From Papaver somniferum (Eukaryota; Streptophyta; Magnoliopsida; Ranunculales; Papaveraceae): a stretch of DNA of 64,000 nucleotides. Within the stretch, counting starts at the first letter, position 1, and every line of letters starts with the position of its first letter. The stretch is from the NCBI RefSeq assembly GCF_003573695.1, contig NC_039364.1, positions 63,942,256 to 64,006,255 of the forward strand, in the 5' to 3' direction. The notes beneath the pieces are model-generated. The model had not been told where the DNA came from, did no database searches, and saw only the letters and a program-made list of their open reading frames with translations. Of the stretch, positions 34,110 to 44,903 are shown in pieces. Made by a program: the position numbers and the translations under genes.

Positions 34110-34294
34110 TAAACAAATATGCCTTTAAGGCCATTATACTTTTCCAGTATTTCTGTATACGTGTCCTTGAGTGTTTGGTTCTTACGGATCACACAGTCTG
34201 TCTTGTCTGTAACTCTGTCGAGTATATACAGCATGACTAAGTCTCTCTAAATGCTTAATGAATAAAACTTTCTCTTGCCTGAACCATTCTACTA
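34107..34294 (+). repeat. 3' LTR, 188 bp
   Basis: It starts TAGTAAACAAAT after the purine stretch GCGGGAAGG (34098-34106, the probable polypurine tract). It ends CATTCTACTA and is followed by the TSD copy ATGAG. Confidence 0.88.
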
Positions 34295-34590
34295 ATGAGT
34301 TATTGTTAACAAGATACTATATTGATGGAAGTTAGATGTTATGAAAACCTAGATAATTTGATGTTTACGGGGCTCGTTCCCAAAACTTATTCAATTTCCT
34401 TATTTGATAAGGCTACAATTTAGGTTAGAATCAAATATAACTGCCTTTTATAGTTTTAAATGAAATTAAAATATTATAAAAATTCAATTTTATGAGAAGT
34501 GATAACCGTTTGTTAAAAGAGCCAATAAGATCCGTTTGTTACGTGCACACTCGTTATAGGAGTGTGCACAAAATTGGACTCGATAATAAA

Positions 34591-36474
34591 AACGGCTGAT
34601 ATAGATATCCTTGTGGATAGCGTAATAGTGATGCAGGTACAACAACTAAAAGATGCACAAGAATATAGAAAACCAAATCATATTTGAATTTAAACAAAAT
34701 TAATAAAAATCACAAGAATTCTCGATCACCCATACAAAAAGAAAATAGAGTTTTAGGGAGGAAGAAGTGAAGACTGATGCACATAGAATGGACTAAGAGT
34801 ATGTTCCATAGAAGGAAGATTTTTTTATTTTTTTCTTTTGACAAGAGTGATTAGAGGAAGATGATACTCGAGTCAAAAACAAAAATATATATATACAATG
34901 GAAGTGGCAACTAAAAACAAAAAAAAAAAATTATTCTTCAAAAAAAAAACAATTTAAAACTTTATGCTTGAAGGAAAAAAAATAGAAAGAAGAAGAACAT
35001 ACTAAGGAGTGTAGATGCAGATCATCTCTATTGTTCGTCTTGAAAAGAAAAGATCACTTATAGCGTTGTAATATCCCAGGGGAGTTGGCAACACCACTAA
35101 TTTGAAATTTGAAAGTAGGGTGTACTAGTTTTTGTCTAAGAACCAACATAGAGTAAAAAAGCAGGGTTGGCTGAGGATGGATGAATGCAATAGTATGATT
35201 ATAAGGGATGGAGAACGGAAGGAACGTGTTTCTGGAATCGAAGGGGTCGACGGGCATGTCGTGTTTGTACGCGGTCGGCTAACATTAGTTTTTTATTGTT
35301 TGTCTCCATCACTCTATCTTCTCCACTATGCAGTATACACCACCGTGTATCTTTCAGTCTAATTATATGCATTAAAGTCACCTTTATTACCATAGTCTAG
35401 CAACTAGCCATTTAGGCAACGTATATATACAGCTACTAAATATCTAGAGAGAATGAGATGTGAACCCAGTGTCAGAGGATTCTTTGTATTGATGCTTAGT
35501 CCGGCTTTATTAACGAAATCGTACATGGTATCCTTTTAACAGTGTAGAAATAAAAATTACTCTCAAATTTGCTGGGTTTTAGACTCTCTCGCTAGACTCT
35601 TTAGGTCCTTCTTTCTCAAACGTGATACTTCTACTCCGGAATTTTATATCAGCTGTCGTTTATTAACTAGCAAGTCTGAAAAACTTGTATTTTCATGTTG
35701 TAGAAACTATGAATTAGTCCTGAAATAAAACACAGTGTGTCAGTCCGGTCATGTTGACTTGGTCCAACTACTATAAGGTCATTTTTCAAAAATATATTTT
35801 AGTTTGGTTCAAAATATTATTGTTTGGTCCTAGGATGCATGTTATCCACGTAGAATGATGGCATCCTCTTAAACAGTATTAGAAATACCTTTTTCTCTCT
35901 TATTTGTGTTGGAATGCTATGCGGTTTCTGTTTCTGGGAAATCATGTTCACGCAACAAACAAAAATACTAGCAAAGAAAAGAGTTAGAAAAACTTATCGG
36001 ATTGGTTGTATTTCAAGGCGAGGTAATCCTCTTTCCTTAAAGACCATTCATCCCCGCATACGGTGCTCACGGTTCTACGGATGTCGTCTTCCAAGATACA
36101 ACGATCACGCCTTATAGTAAGTAGCACTACAATACTATTAGGCCGGCGAATGTTGACAATTACTGTGCTCTTAAATGACTCTGACTCTTGACATAAAGAC
36201 TTGTTTTCTGCTTCTCAAAAATTTGTGAAAACCCATACAAAACAAGACGAAGAGATGAGTTTATATAGAGTCAATGGTGACTCTACAAGGTGTCTGTTCA
36301 CCAATAGGTGACTCACCATGGCCAATAGTGATTCTCCATAACACCTATTCATGACTAGGTGTCTTATGGTGAAAAGGGATAACCCAAACACATCTCTTGA
36401 AGTTTAAATCTTGAAAAATAATTTTTACTCACATATAAATTTTGACTCAAAATTCCAACACTTTGAGTGCAACT
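34591..36474. other. Unassigned intergenic sequence, 1.9 kb
   Basis: I recognise no gene or element here. It is AT-rich, with A-runs near 34916-34990. One open frame at 35914-36117 (67 codons) has no recognisable motif. A run of related 'ggtgact' and 'aggtgtc' words appears at about 36265-36370. Confidence 0.5.
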
Positions 36475-37769
36475 TTGTGCACCCGCATGTGCACATTCCT
36501 CCTCTTCTGATTAGTTAGATTTAACGAAGATTTTTTCCGTTTTAAAATTTTATATTCTTTCCTAATTTCAGTTCACAAAATTGGTTAAAAAGACCAAAAT
36601 CAATAATTCCTGGGTGAAATGGACAGTTAGATTTTGATACTGTTTAAATGGATATAAATGTAAAAATAGGCAGGATGTAACCAGTTTCATCGTGCCCATT
36701 TTCAAATATTTTTTCTTATTTTTAATTTACACAAGATGTGTCCAGTTTCATCCTTACTATTTTTTAAATTTAAGTTAGGATGAAACTGGTTTCATCCTTA
36801 CTATTTCTTTTTTGGCCATTTCACCCAAACTATTTTTTACTCGTCCATTTGAACCGTGATTTAAAAATATTTGAACAAACGACCCATTTTCCGATTTTAG
36901 TTAGAGAAAAGATAAACACAGATTTCGAGAATATATTCTCTCATCTTCTTCGGTCTTCTATATTTTTCATGTTTCTCTGTCTTCCATGAACATTCTTCTT
37001 AATTGTCAGAATACTCCAAACTGAAGATCACATTATTTGGTCGAAACCAAAAGTTTGTCAGAAATTGTAAATTATGAAACTAATATTGATAGCATAATTA
37101 TCATTCTTGGATTAATTTTTCAATCTGTTGGATTGACTCTAGGGATTTTAGTCACTTTTTTTCTCTTTTCTGTAAATTAATGCCCGAGAATTTGGTGATG
37201 TACATCTTAGGAAGAATTTAAAGATACTCACACTTTGGCCTTGTAAATATCAGCTCAATTGCATGTGGGAGATCTTTTTAATCAATTCAATTGCATCAGC
37301 TCTAGCCTCTGCTTACTGTTAAAGGACACTCGTGCAAGTGATAAGATTTAAGTCCAAATGGTGTAGAATGAAGCGATTCACACTTTGGCCTTGTAAATAT
37401 CTTTCGAGGTTTCCACCTCGATCAAGAGTTTCTGATTTTGTGCCTACACTTGCATCTTTAACAATTTTCACACTCAGTTTGGGTTTGTGATTTATGTTTC
37501 GGTTTCCTCTTAGATCTTAACATAATGATAAAAATGAATTTAAGCCTGATATTGCATGCGTTTAAATCAACTATGAAGAAGAAGAAATGAATGATGGAGA
37601 AATTATGAAAACCAGACACAAAGAAGATGAATCGTGAGAGAAAAAACATTAATGGTAGTTTAAGATATCAAAAATAAAATAGAAAATATCAGTTCCATTA
37701 ACTAAGGCACCATATCAAGAAGGAAGGAATGTGCACCCCGGTTAAGCTCAGGTGCACGAAATCGGACTC
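36475..37769. repeat. MULE/MITE-like repeat with GTGCAC termini
   Basis: The left end reads GAGTGCAACTTTGTGCACCC; the right end, reversed, reads GAGTCCGATTTCGTGCACCT, and both continue to 'tgcacattcct'. The ends resemble the TIRs of the element at 29061-34581. Inside, GATGAAACTGGTTTCATC-type palindromes and 'ccagtttcatcc' copies recur at about 36670-36800. No TSD is visible, so the exact ends are uncertain. Confidence 0.5.
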
Positions 37770-37875
37770 CTCTTCTTACTCTTATTTTCTATATATATAT
37801 ATAAAGGAAAAATAATTAAAACTTAAATACCTTTTGAATTTTTTTGAATTTTTATCTTTTTTTTTGATTTAAAAG

Positions 37876-38721
37876 TCAAAAAATAACAAATTTTATATAT
37901 TCGGAAAGCTCTTGACGAGACCTACCACATGAGTTCAAGAAAACCGTATCGGCCATGTAAGCATCTTCTGGTCCGAATGGGTTGCTCGTGGCTGGGATAC
38001 AGAACTGCATTCCTCCAATATTAGTTTTGACACACTGATGATATGTTGATGCTACTACTTTGTGGTTCAAGAGCCATCCTCTTCCGAGCAGCACTTGGAA
38101 TGTGGTGTCGTCCTCAAGAACATAAAGGGGGGTAAGTGCTCTGATAGGTCCGGTCTTCATCATCAAGTGTACTATCCCAATTGTCGCTTGAGTTTGTCCT
38201 CCGAATCCTCTCACAGTTGTTGCGTGCATCTTAATTGTTGTTCGCGAGACTCCCAAAGACTCCAGCGTATGTAATGAAATTAGGTTAACTGAAGCTCCGC
38301 CGTCTATGAAAGCTCGCTTGAGGGGTTGTTTATTAATGAGGGTTGTTAGGTACAAGGGGCGAAGGTGCTCTCCCGGGTAGCATATATCTTCGTCCGTAAA
38401 AGTGATGGCTTCTTTAGGCATCGGATCGTATGTTTTCCCGGATGCGATTGTGGTTATAGCTTTGGATGCTTTACGAATTTTGTTTTCACTAAAGCCTAGA
38501 GAGTCGAAGAATTGTTGAGCCAAAATAGTTTGAGCAAACTTACTGGCGACTCCATTCGTATCCGGGAAGACCGCTGTCTCGGACACCTCGCATGCTTCTT
38601 CTTCTTCTTCTACATCTTCCCAAGGCCTCCAAGTTTCTCCGTTGGTAGGGTCGTGTGAAATCATCATGACTTGGTGCTGAGGAAGCGTATCATTGTTAAT
38701 GCTCTGGTCCCCTATCTCCAA
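37876..38721 (-). pseudogene. Tat-like aspartic protease, truncated
   Basis: The open frame (281 codons) starts with an acidic segment (EDVEEEEEACEVSE) and continues through KEAITFTDEDI to the protease domain: RAFIDGGASVNLI, with DGGA at the active site where Tat elements usually have DSGA, then VRGFGGQ and FQVLLGRGWL. It ends shortly after the domain, with the last residues running into unrelated AT-rich sequence; no RT follows. It is separated from gag by a 46-base gap with a frame break. The product would cleave the polyprotein. The Ser-to-Gly change at the active site may have inactivated it. Confidence 0.85.
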
Positions 38722-38766
38722 GTCGCCTCTAGCTCGCTTTCTTTGTACGGTATAACGATAGGAATA

Positions 38767-40107
38767 TCATTCCACGGTCGGATGATGTAATCTTTTATGG
38801 TAATGACAATATCGTTCGTGCATCTTGTCTGCTGCCATGGGTTCTGCGGATACTGGCGGTAAAGTCTCTTTTTTGTTCGTTACCCATTGTTCCAGGAGTC
38901 CTACTATATGTTCTTTACTGCATGGTAAAGGCAGTGGCAGATTAGACCTTCCTTCGTCTGTTCTTCCTCCTCTTCTACCAGACTGTCCGCGGTAAGAACC
39001 AAAAGCAGCTCTACTCTTTCCTCTTTCATTTGTTTGATCGTTAAAAGCAGGTGCGGATGCAGTGTTGACAGAGTTTTGCTGCCATATATGCCCGCCTCCT
39101 CCTGAATGCATAGCGTCCGCACAATCTGATATCCGGGATGCAGCCTCTTCTACTTCCACAAAGGTTTGAAACTTGAAATTCGTCAAATTTAGCCGGAAAA
39201 TAACTTCCATTCCTCTAATGCAGATCTCTACTAGGCGTTCCTCCGGGATATCCTCATGGCATTCTAATGTGAAATCTCGGAAACAAGTAATGTATTTCCC
39301 GATCTCTTCTCCTACCTTCTGGGTACACCTTCCCAAATCTATCGATGTAACTCTTCTTTGAGCAGAATAGAATTTATTCAAGAAAAATTGTACCATGGCG
39401 GGCCACGAGCTGACACTTTCGGGTTTTAAGTTGACATACCTAGTAAAGGCGTTATCCGTCGGTGATTTTAGGAATTCTCACATACAAAGGCTTTCATCCT
39501 GAGCATACGCATTTATTGCTGATATGAAGCGACTCACATGTTCTCATGCATTCCCCTTTCCTCCGTATGTGTTAAATTCTGGCGATGTATAATCCTCAGG
39601 ATATAAGTAGTCGGCAACCTCCATGGAGTATGGTGGTTTTAGCGAGTCATAGGCGTCGTGCTTTGTTACTCGATAATTAGTCTCCAGATACTTTGCGATC
39701 GCGTATTCCGCCATCCCTTGAATAGTGTTCTTCGCGCTGACCACTCTAGTTGTCGTCATGTTTTGTTCCCTTGCTCGCTTCATGAGCCTACGTAATTCTT
39801 ATTGACTTTTGATAGACGCGTCTAACTCCTCTTGCATCTCGGACATCTCTTACTCGCTTGTCTCGACTATAGTCTTTCCTTTGGAATCTTCCCGTTTCTT
39901 TTGAGACGTTCTCGTGCCTTGAGACGCTCCTGCGCCTTGTACGATAGGTGTGGTGACCACTGCTCGGAACCGTATCTCCTCATCGCTCTTTCCGTTTACA
40001 TTTTCCAAGGAAACGTTGTTTAGGTTCGGGGGTGCTCCGCCCGCTGGTACTTCCTGGATCGCACTTGGGAGTATCATGCTGGAAAAGAGGCTAAGAACCT
40101 CCCACTG
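38767..40107 (-). pseudogene. Tat-like gag, with stop and frame breaks
   Basis: On the minus strand the N-terminal part (about 40100-39850) has no known motif. The segment at 39783-39544 reads MAEYAIAKYLETNY and DYLYPEDYTSPEFNTYGG. The core follows (about 39540-39240): SRFISAINAYAQDESLC, a stop, then FLKSPTDNAFTRYVNLKPES, MVQFFLNKFYSAQRRVTSID, EIGKYITCFRDFTLECHED and RGMEVIFRLNL. The C-terminal part shows LLEQWVTNKKETLPPV and the partial zinc-binding YCHYHKRLHHPTVE. The product would be the capsid protein. A glycine/arginine stretch near 39000 could bind RNA. It resembles Tat/Ogre-type gag. Confidence 0.85.
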
Positions 40108-40116
40108 TGGTCGCAA
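40098..40116 (-). other. Primer-binding site, Tat-like
   Basis: The minus strand reads TTGCGACCACAGTGGGAGG right after the LTR end. It matches the site at 47538-47556 except for one missing G. I did not identify the tRNA. Confidence 0.7.
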
Positions 40117-40524
40117 TGTTGATAGGGTAAAACGTGGGAAGGAAGAACTAGCCTTAATTACAGAAAGTACTCCCAAGGTGTAGAGAGGTTTTTGGAAGTA
40201 ATGGTGTATTAATTGTGTCCTCTAAGCATACTTTGTTTCCCCTTTTATAATAATTTACCTCTCCCCCTCTTATGGATCAGTGCCCATAAGAATAATATAT
40301 TACCAAACTATCATTTCCCTCTTCTTCAAGTTATTAACAAACCTTAAGAGGCTTTTCTTCCTTTCTTGAGCCCAATCCAAACTAGTTTAATATCCTCTTT
40401 CATGGGATGGGGTCATCCCAACCTTGTGGGTTAGGCCTAGTCCCCTAGTCTTGCTATCCTAAAAGGGACCCTGAATAAGTTAAGGGGCTATCTATTTAAG
40501 ATTAGTTATTTTCATGTATCAACA
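40117..40524 (-). repeat. 5' LTR, 408 bp, of the Tat-like fragment
   Basis: Its ends are TGTTGAT and ATCAACA, a 7-bp inverted repeat. A minus-strand TATA-like TTATAAAAGG lies at about 40237-40247. The primer-binding site follows directly on the minus strand. No matching second LTR was found in the window. Confidence 0.75.
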
Positions 40525-40526
40525 GT

Positions 40527-40600
40527 AAAGGTTCGAACCCTGGACTTTGTAATTGTTAGTAGTATCTAAGGTCCACTACTAACCACTGTACTAACCCATC
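40527..40600 (-). repeat. tRNA-like (SINE-type) head fragment
   Basis: The minus strand shows a box A-like TTAGTACAGTGGTTAGTAG (about 40600-40576) and, about 45 bases later, a box B-like GGGTTCGAACC (about 40540-40530). These are RNA polymerase III promoter elements with roughly tRNA spacing. The 408-bp LTR lies just beyond box B. No full tRNA fold or SINE tail was found. Confidence 0.35.
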
Positions 40601-40929
40601 AAAAAGAAAAAAAAACTACATGGGACTACTGAGCTACATGTGCGCAAAAGATGCGAATTGGGATATACTCCCTCAATTTTTTATTAAGTGTCCTAATGAC
40701 TAAGTTAAAATATTAAGGGGAACGGAGGAAATGTCATGACTAACCTTGTTAAATAGTAGATTATTGCTAAAATTAAAACTAACATGTTTAACATGTTAAA
40801 AGAAGATAAAAGCAAATATATTCCCACTAATTTTCGTTGTATTATCAATCTCATTTTTGATTAGCCATAAATAAATTTATTTAAAAAGAGAATGAAGATT
40901 GATTAGAAAGATATTAAATAGATTTGTTT

Positions 40930-41545
40930 TTTTTAAGATTATTTTGCTCTAGGATGTTTTCTCTTTCTTCTTTCTTTTCTCCTCCCTTCTCAAAAAAGAA
41001 AAAAAAACCCAAGAGTTGTTTCATCTTTCTTGCTCAGATTTGGTCTTTTTAGACCAGATCTGAGCAAGAATTTCTTTTTCTTTTCTAGTTTTAGGTAATA
41101 GTTATCGAATAAGATGCATTTACACCATTTTTTGTGTCTTTCGACATGTTTCTTCGCCGTTTTGGGGCGATTTTTCTTCGTCGTTGTGGAGCGAGTTCTT
41201 CAATCCTTGATGGCTGGTTCGTGGCTTGCTTCTCTCGATTCAAAAACATCAACGATTCAACACTCCTTCCTTTCAGGAGTATCTCTTATCGTAGAAGAAT
41301 ACAATCAAATCAAATAGTCGGGATCATACCATCATCTTTCCCTTATACATAATAAAAAATTGGGTATCTCTGCGGTTTATCGCTCTTTCTCTTCGCGATC
41401 TACTTGTAGTTGATATCCTTATTTTTATTAGGGTTTTGATTATCTTAATGTTTTTTTTTGATATTTTTGTTAATCTTGTAAGCGAACATGTAATCACTAT
41501 TTTGATTTGAATGAATTGAAATTAATTGATTGGCCAAAAAAAAAA
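40930..41545 (+). mobile_element. Poly(A) retroposon with 10-bp TSD
   Basis: AGATTTGTTT stands at 40920-40929 and again at 41546-41555, just after a poly(A) run (41536-41546). The 0.6-kb insert has a pyrimidine-rich front, a hairpin at 41028-41069 (19-bp arms, 4-base loop), and an AT-rich tail. TSD plus poly(A) indicate LINE-driven retrotransposition. The body matches no protein I recognise. A 5'-truncated LINE, a SINE-like RNA and a processed transcript are all possible. Confidence 0.65.
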
Positions 41546-41639
41546 AGATTTGTTTCTTTATATACGAAGATACTTTTTACAAAATTTGAATTGAGTTTAT
41601 ATTAAAAATAATTTTATATTAAAAAAGAACGGGCACCTA

Positions 41640-42006
41640 GCTCAGCTGGTCATCCCTTTTTTCCAAAGTTTCATGTGCTGCAGGAAACTGCCTCATAACA
41701 TATCTCCTCTTAGTGTTGAGGAATTGTGTTGTCATGCATACTGCCTCAATACATTAGAGTGCTGAGGGCTCCACCACCTCAACACTCGTCTTTGTATTCA
41801 AGGGTCACTGCACCAGTACTCCGTGGCCAAGACAGAAGCGTGCCAGCACAAAGATTGCAGATTGCACATACCTCTTCCCAAAAGTCAATCGAATTTTCCT
41901 GGTAATCTTCTCATGTCTTGCCCTTTCGATTTTTCATCCTTGTCTGTCACCATCTCATGCTTACCCCGCAACAATGCCACTGTTACGTGCTAAGCAGGGG
42001 ACTTAA
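41640..42006 (+). other. 3' internal end of a Tat-like element
   Basis: The last 70-100 bases ('caccatct(a/c)atgcttacc' to 'gcaggggacttaa') match the sequence before the 3' LTR at 51830-51896, so the LTR at 42007 is a 3' LTR. The part before about 41900 is not matched within the window. TAGCTCAGCTGG at 41640-41651 fits an RNA polymerase III box A, but no box B follows. Confidence 0.55.
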
Positions 42007-44565
42007 TGTTGATGGTGGATTTTAGTTCAGGGCTAAAATTGTAAAACCAGTATTTTATGCGCTGTCACCCTGCAAAGGGAAAAGCCGTTTAAGAAATGAT
42101 GAGTTCAAAAAACCTCTTCACTTTATTTGAAGCAATTCAATAAATACACGAAATTCACCCAGAATGGTGCGTGCAACAGAAATCCCAAATATTCTGTGAA
42201 TTTTATTAGCATTATTGTGTATGATTTGCCTAGTATTTTTCGTGCTATGTTCTCAGTCGAACTCTCATCATTTGACATGACGTGACGACTGAGTGTTCAC
42301 TCGCAATAGAGTAGCATGAATCTTCGTGCCAATATTGAGACATGCGTGAAATACCCACACAGACTACATCATTCTCTAACAAAGAGAATCTCGTATGGAC
42401 GCGCTTTTGGTTAGCCCGATCGAGCATGCTTAAGGGAAATCTAGACTGTCCATGTCAGTATTAGAAACGATCACGGCCGCACAAGTTGGCCGCATGATTT
42501 AACCTGCCTAGACAAACCTTGACAGGAATAGGCGATCATCGCGATGACCACCGGCGGGCCCACTAATGCCCCAGTCGGTCGAACATCACACGCACTTCTC
42601 CAGCGCCGTAAAATGCCAGCCCAAAGTAAGATATCCGCGCTGCTAGGAGAAGCTCAAACGAGCATAGACTGTCCAGGGCAGTCTTAAAACCATTGCAACC
42701 GTCCTGCTTCGTCAGCCTGGTTGGACGGATTAGATCATCCCATGGATGATTAGGGAAGCGCTAACGGACACGTTGGCGGACCCACTTTTCCCTCACCCGA
42801 TCAGTTTTCTCACGATGAGGCCATGGAGCAATGAAACGTTTTCTCAAACCATGGATGGCGTGTTGCTTCTAATCGCGGAATTCCACTAGTGTCTTAAATT
42901 GATCACAACCATCCAACTTAGCCAGCCTATTTGGATGGCTTAGATCGCATTTAGGACCATCAGGAAGGTGCACATGCGTTCAACGTTAGCCCCACATGAT
43001 AGATCTCCCCAAAGGAGGCCCACAGCGTGCCAAACCGCTTGGTTAAAGTCGTGTGGGCGTGGCTGTTTTAATACCCTAATTAGAGTTTGCGGAAATGCAC
43101 ATCTGTCATAAATTGATCGTGACCATCCATCTTCACCAGCCTAAACGGACGGTGTAGATATAGACTCAATAGGTCCCAAGGATACCAACGTGATCACGTG
43201 GGCCCACCTTTGCATGTGATTGGCCGGCCTATGCAGACTAGGGCCCGGCGTCTCGAAACGCGCCCCCCAAAGGTGTTATGCTATACGGCTTTTAAACTCT
43301 TTGCGGCAATGTATTTCTGTCGCAAATTGATCACAACCACTCATCTTTTCCGGTCAAGTTGAGTGGCCTAGATCGAATCTTTGTGGGACCGAGAGGTGTA
43401 GGCATGCACGTTAGTGAGCCGTCTCCCCGCATGCCCGATCGTCCCACTCAAAAATAGCGCCAATGCTTGGATTCGATCAAGCCAAAGAGGGATGTTAGCG
43501 CACCTCTAAAAACCCTAAATTCTTTTAACGGCAGCATATATGTGCCGTAAATCATCTCGTTCGTCCAAATTTTCCAGCTTGGTCGAACGACTTGGATTAA
43601 AAATTAGGCAATCAATGAAGTGCCTCAATGATCGCCGTCTGCTACTCTGTCACAGGGAGTGATCGACCAGATGACGGCCCACCCATGTGGCCTTCAAACG
43701 ATCACTCGAAGATGGTTGGACGTGCTGCTATTTTAAGATGCTTAATCCGCGAATTACTCAATCAAGCTTTACAACAGCGATGCTTCATGCATATCGATTA
43801 TTTTGAGCTGCTTTCTAAAAAGCGATGCATTACATGCATCGAGCATGCACAATGTTTCATGAATTATTAATTCCATAAATAACTTGGTTATTTAACCTAA
43901 TAGCACCGCATGCTATTTCTTGCGGTGGGTCCCACGAATTGACTCGCTCATTCGAGACATCAAACATGTCACAAACCGGGGGATACTTACCGGGTATTGG
44001 TCTGGCGGTTTACAGCGTGCGGCGTGCAACACGTTCATTACGAGAACGTGTCAGGAGGCATGGACTGTTAACGATGATGAGGGAAGTGCGGAAAGGCGTG
44101 ATCGTGTGACAATCACCCACACGACCCCACTACTTCATCACTCCACTTCCTCCACTTCCTACGAGATGAGGGTTGCGCTCATTGACTTGTATAAATAGGT
44201 CCTTCACCTATTTTCAAACAAAACAGAGAAACCAAGTGTTGTCACAGTATCCAGAAAACACCCAGAACTGATAGCTTACATTGTGCAAGCCAGTTCAACA
44301 TTCTGATACAAGTCATAAACAACCAACACCTTCACAATCTCAATACCTTCTTCGCTTCCCTCCCTAAGATCAACCCCATCTCCTTCATTTTGTGACCGAA
44401 GCAAGTCTTGAACGACCATTTCTTGGATTAGGCCAGGATTGTACAGATTGATCTCTCGAATCTAAAGTACTCCCGTGCAGTGCATTTGTTTAGGGTTTAG
44501 ATTCGTTTCTCATCAGCATACCCAAATTTACCAAAAACAGCAGAAACAGTTTTCACCTATAAACA
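42007..44565 (+). repeat. 3' LTR of a truncated Tat-like element, 2.56 kb
   Basis: It starts TGTTGATGGTGG after the purine-rich GCAGGGGACTTAA and ends CTATAAACA. It parallels the LTRs at 44904-47536 and 51897-54626 throughout. The first half contains repeated two-hairpin modules (about 42440-43620); a TATA box (TTGTATAAATAGG) lies at 44190-44196. Its partner 5' LTR and most of the internal region are missing. Confidence 0.85.
44190..44196 (+). promoter_or_regulatory. TATA box of the Tat-like LTR
   Basis: TATAAAT in 'cttgtataaataggtcc' recurs at 47153 and 54244 in the other two full LTR copies. It places the hairpin modules upstream, in U3. Confidence 0.65.
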
Positions 44566-44898
44566 ATAGTTTAATGAAAAAATATATCTATAAACAGAAC
44601 GAACAAATAAAAAAAGATAGACAAAAATAGAATATAAGACAGATAGAAAAACAAAGGGAGTAATTAATAATTAAAAAACACTACCCAAATAATACGGATC
44701 GAACCTATATGCATGATCTCGAAACAAAACGGAAAAGTTAAACCCCAAACATATATTCAGATGACATGATATTATGATAACAAGACTAATTAGCTAGCAT
44801 GAATGCATGAGACTAAATGTTGTTCCTAGGCATGTTATATCCTATATGTGGTGCTACTATAGAGGACTTAATAAAATGATATGAGTATGCAGGTGTTC
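44566..44898. other. Spacer between two Tat-like insertions
   Basis: This is AT-rich sequence with no recognisable gene. It is the left flank of the 44904-54626 element, ending in its TSD AGGGA at 44899-44903. Confidence 0.5.
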
Positions 44899-44903
44899 AG
44901 GGA

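Larger units (their letters stand above)
29641..34294 (+). mobile_element. Ale-like Ty1/copia retrotransposon, 4.65 kb, TSD ATGAG
   Basis: Short LTRs (29641-29829 and 34107-34294) flank gag, protease, integrase, RT and RNase H in copia order. ATGAG occurs at 29636-29640 and 34295-34299. The primer-binding site TGGTATCAGAGC follows the 5' LTR and fits initiator tRNA-Met. LTR length, total length and the single CX2CX4HX4C knuckle fit the Ale/Retrofit lineage. The LTRs differ at about 15 of 188 positions by eye, so it is older than the Athila-like copies. Confidence 0.93.
29061..34581. mobile_element. Small MULE-type element, 9-bp TSD, split by a copia element
   Basis: Terminal inverted repeats of about 60 bp start GAGTCCAATTTTGTGCACAC on both sides, read inward from 29061 and from 34581 reversed. 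GATAATAAA stands at 29052-29060 and 34582-34590, a perfect 9-bp TSD. Without the copia insertion and its extra TSD copy it is about 0.86 kb, AT-rich and non-coding, so it depends on a transposase supplied elsewhere. The termini contain GTGCAC palindromes shared with the repeat at 36475-37769. Confidence 0.9.
37876..40524 (-). mobile_element. Tat-like Ty3/gypsy 5' fragment (LTR, gag, protease)
   Basis: Read from right to left: 5' LTR (40524-40117), primer-binding site (40116-40098), gag (to 38767) and protease (to 37876). RT, integrase and the 3' LTR are absent, and similarity stops near 37876. It is therefore a truncated element. Its gag and primer-binding site are of the same type as those of the element at 44904-54626, although the LTR is much shorter. 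Confidence 0.8.

Noticed and set aside
35914..36117. 67-codon open frame
   Set aside because: No start context, domain or conserved neighbour supports it.
36475..37769. 9-bp TSD for a full MULE call
   Set aside because: Flanks (CAACACTTT and CTCTTCTTA) do not match, so only the TIR-like ends are reported.
40666..40733. Stowaway-type MITE
   Set aside because: 'tactccctc' and 'ggaacggagga' recall Stowaway ends, but the stretch is under 70 bp, the ends do not pair well and no clear TA duplication is seen.
41640..41700. tRNA gene or SINE starting TAGCTCAGCTGG
   Set aside because: A good box A exists but no box B lies within 80 bases and no cloverleaf can be drawn.
42007..44565. Solo LTR
   Set aside because: The purine-rich end of an internal region stands directly before it, identical to that at 51884-51896, and no TSD flanks it; it is a 3' LTR of a truncated element.
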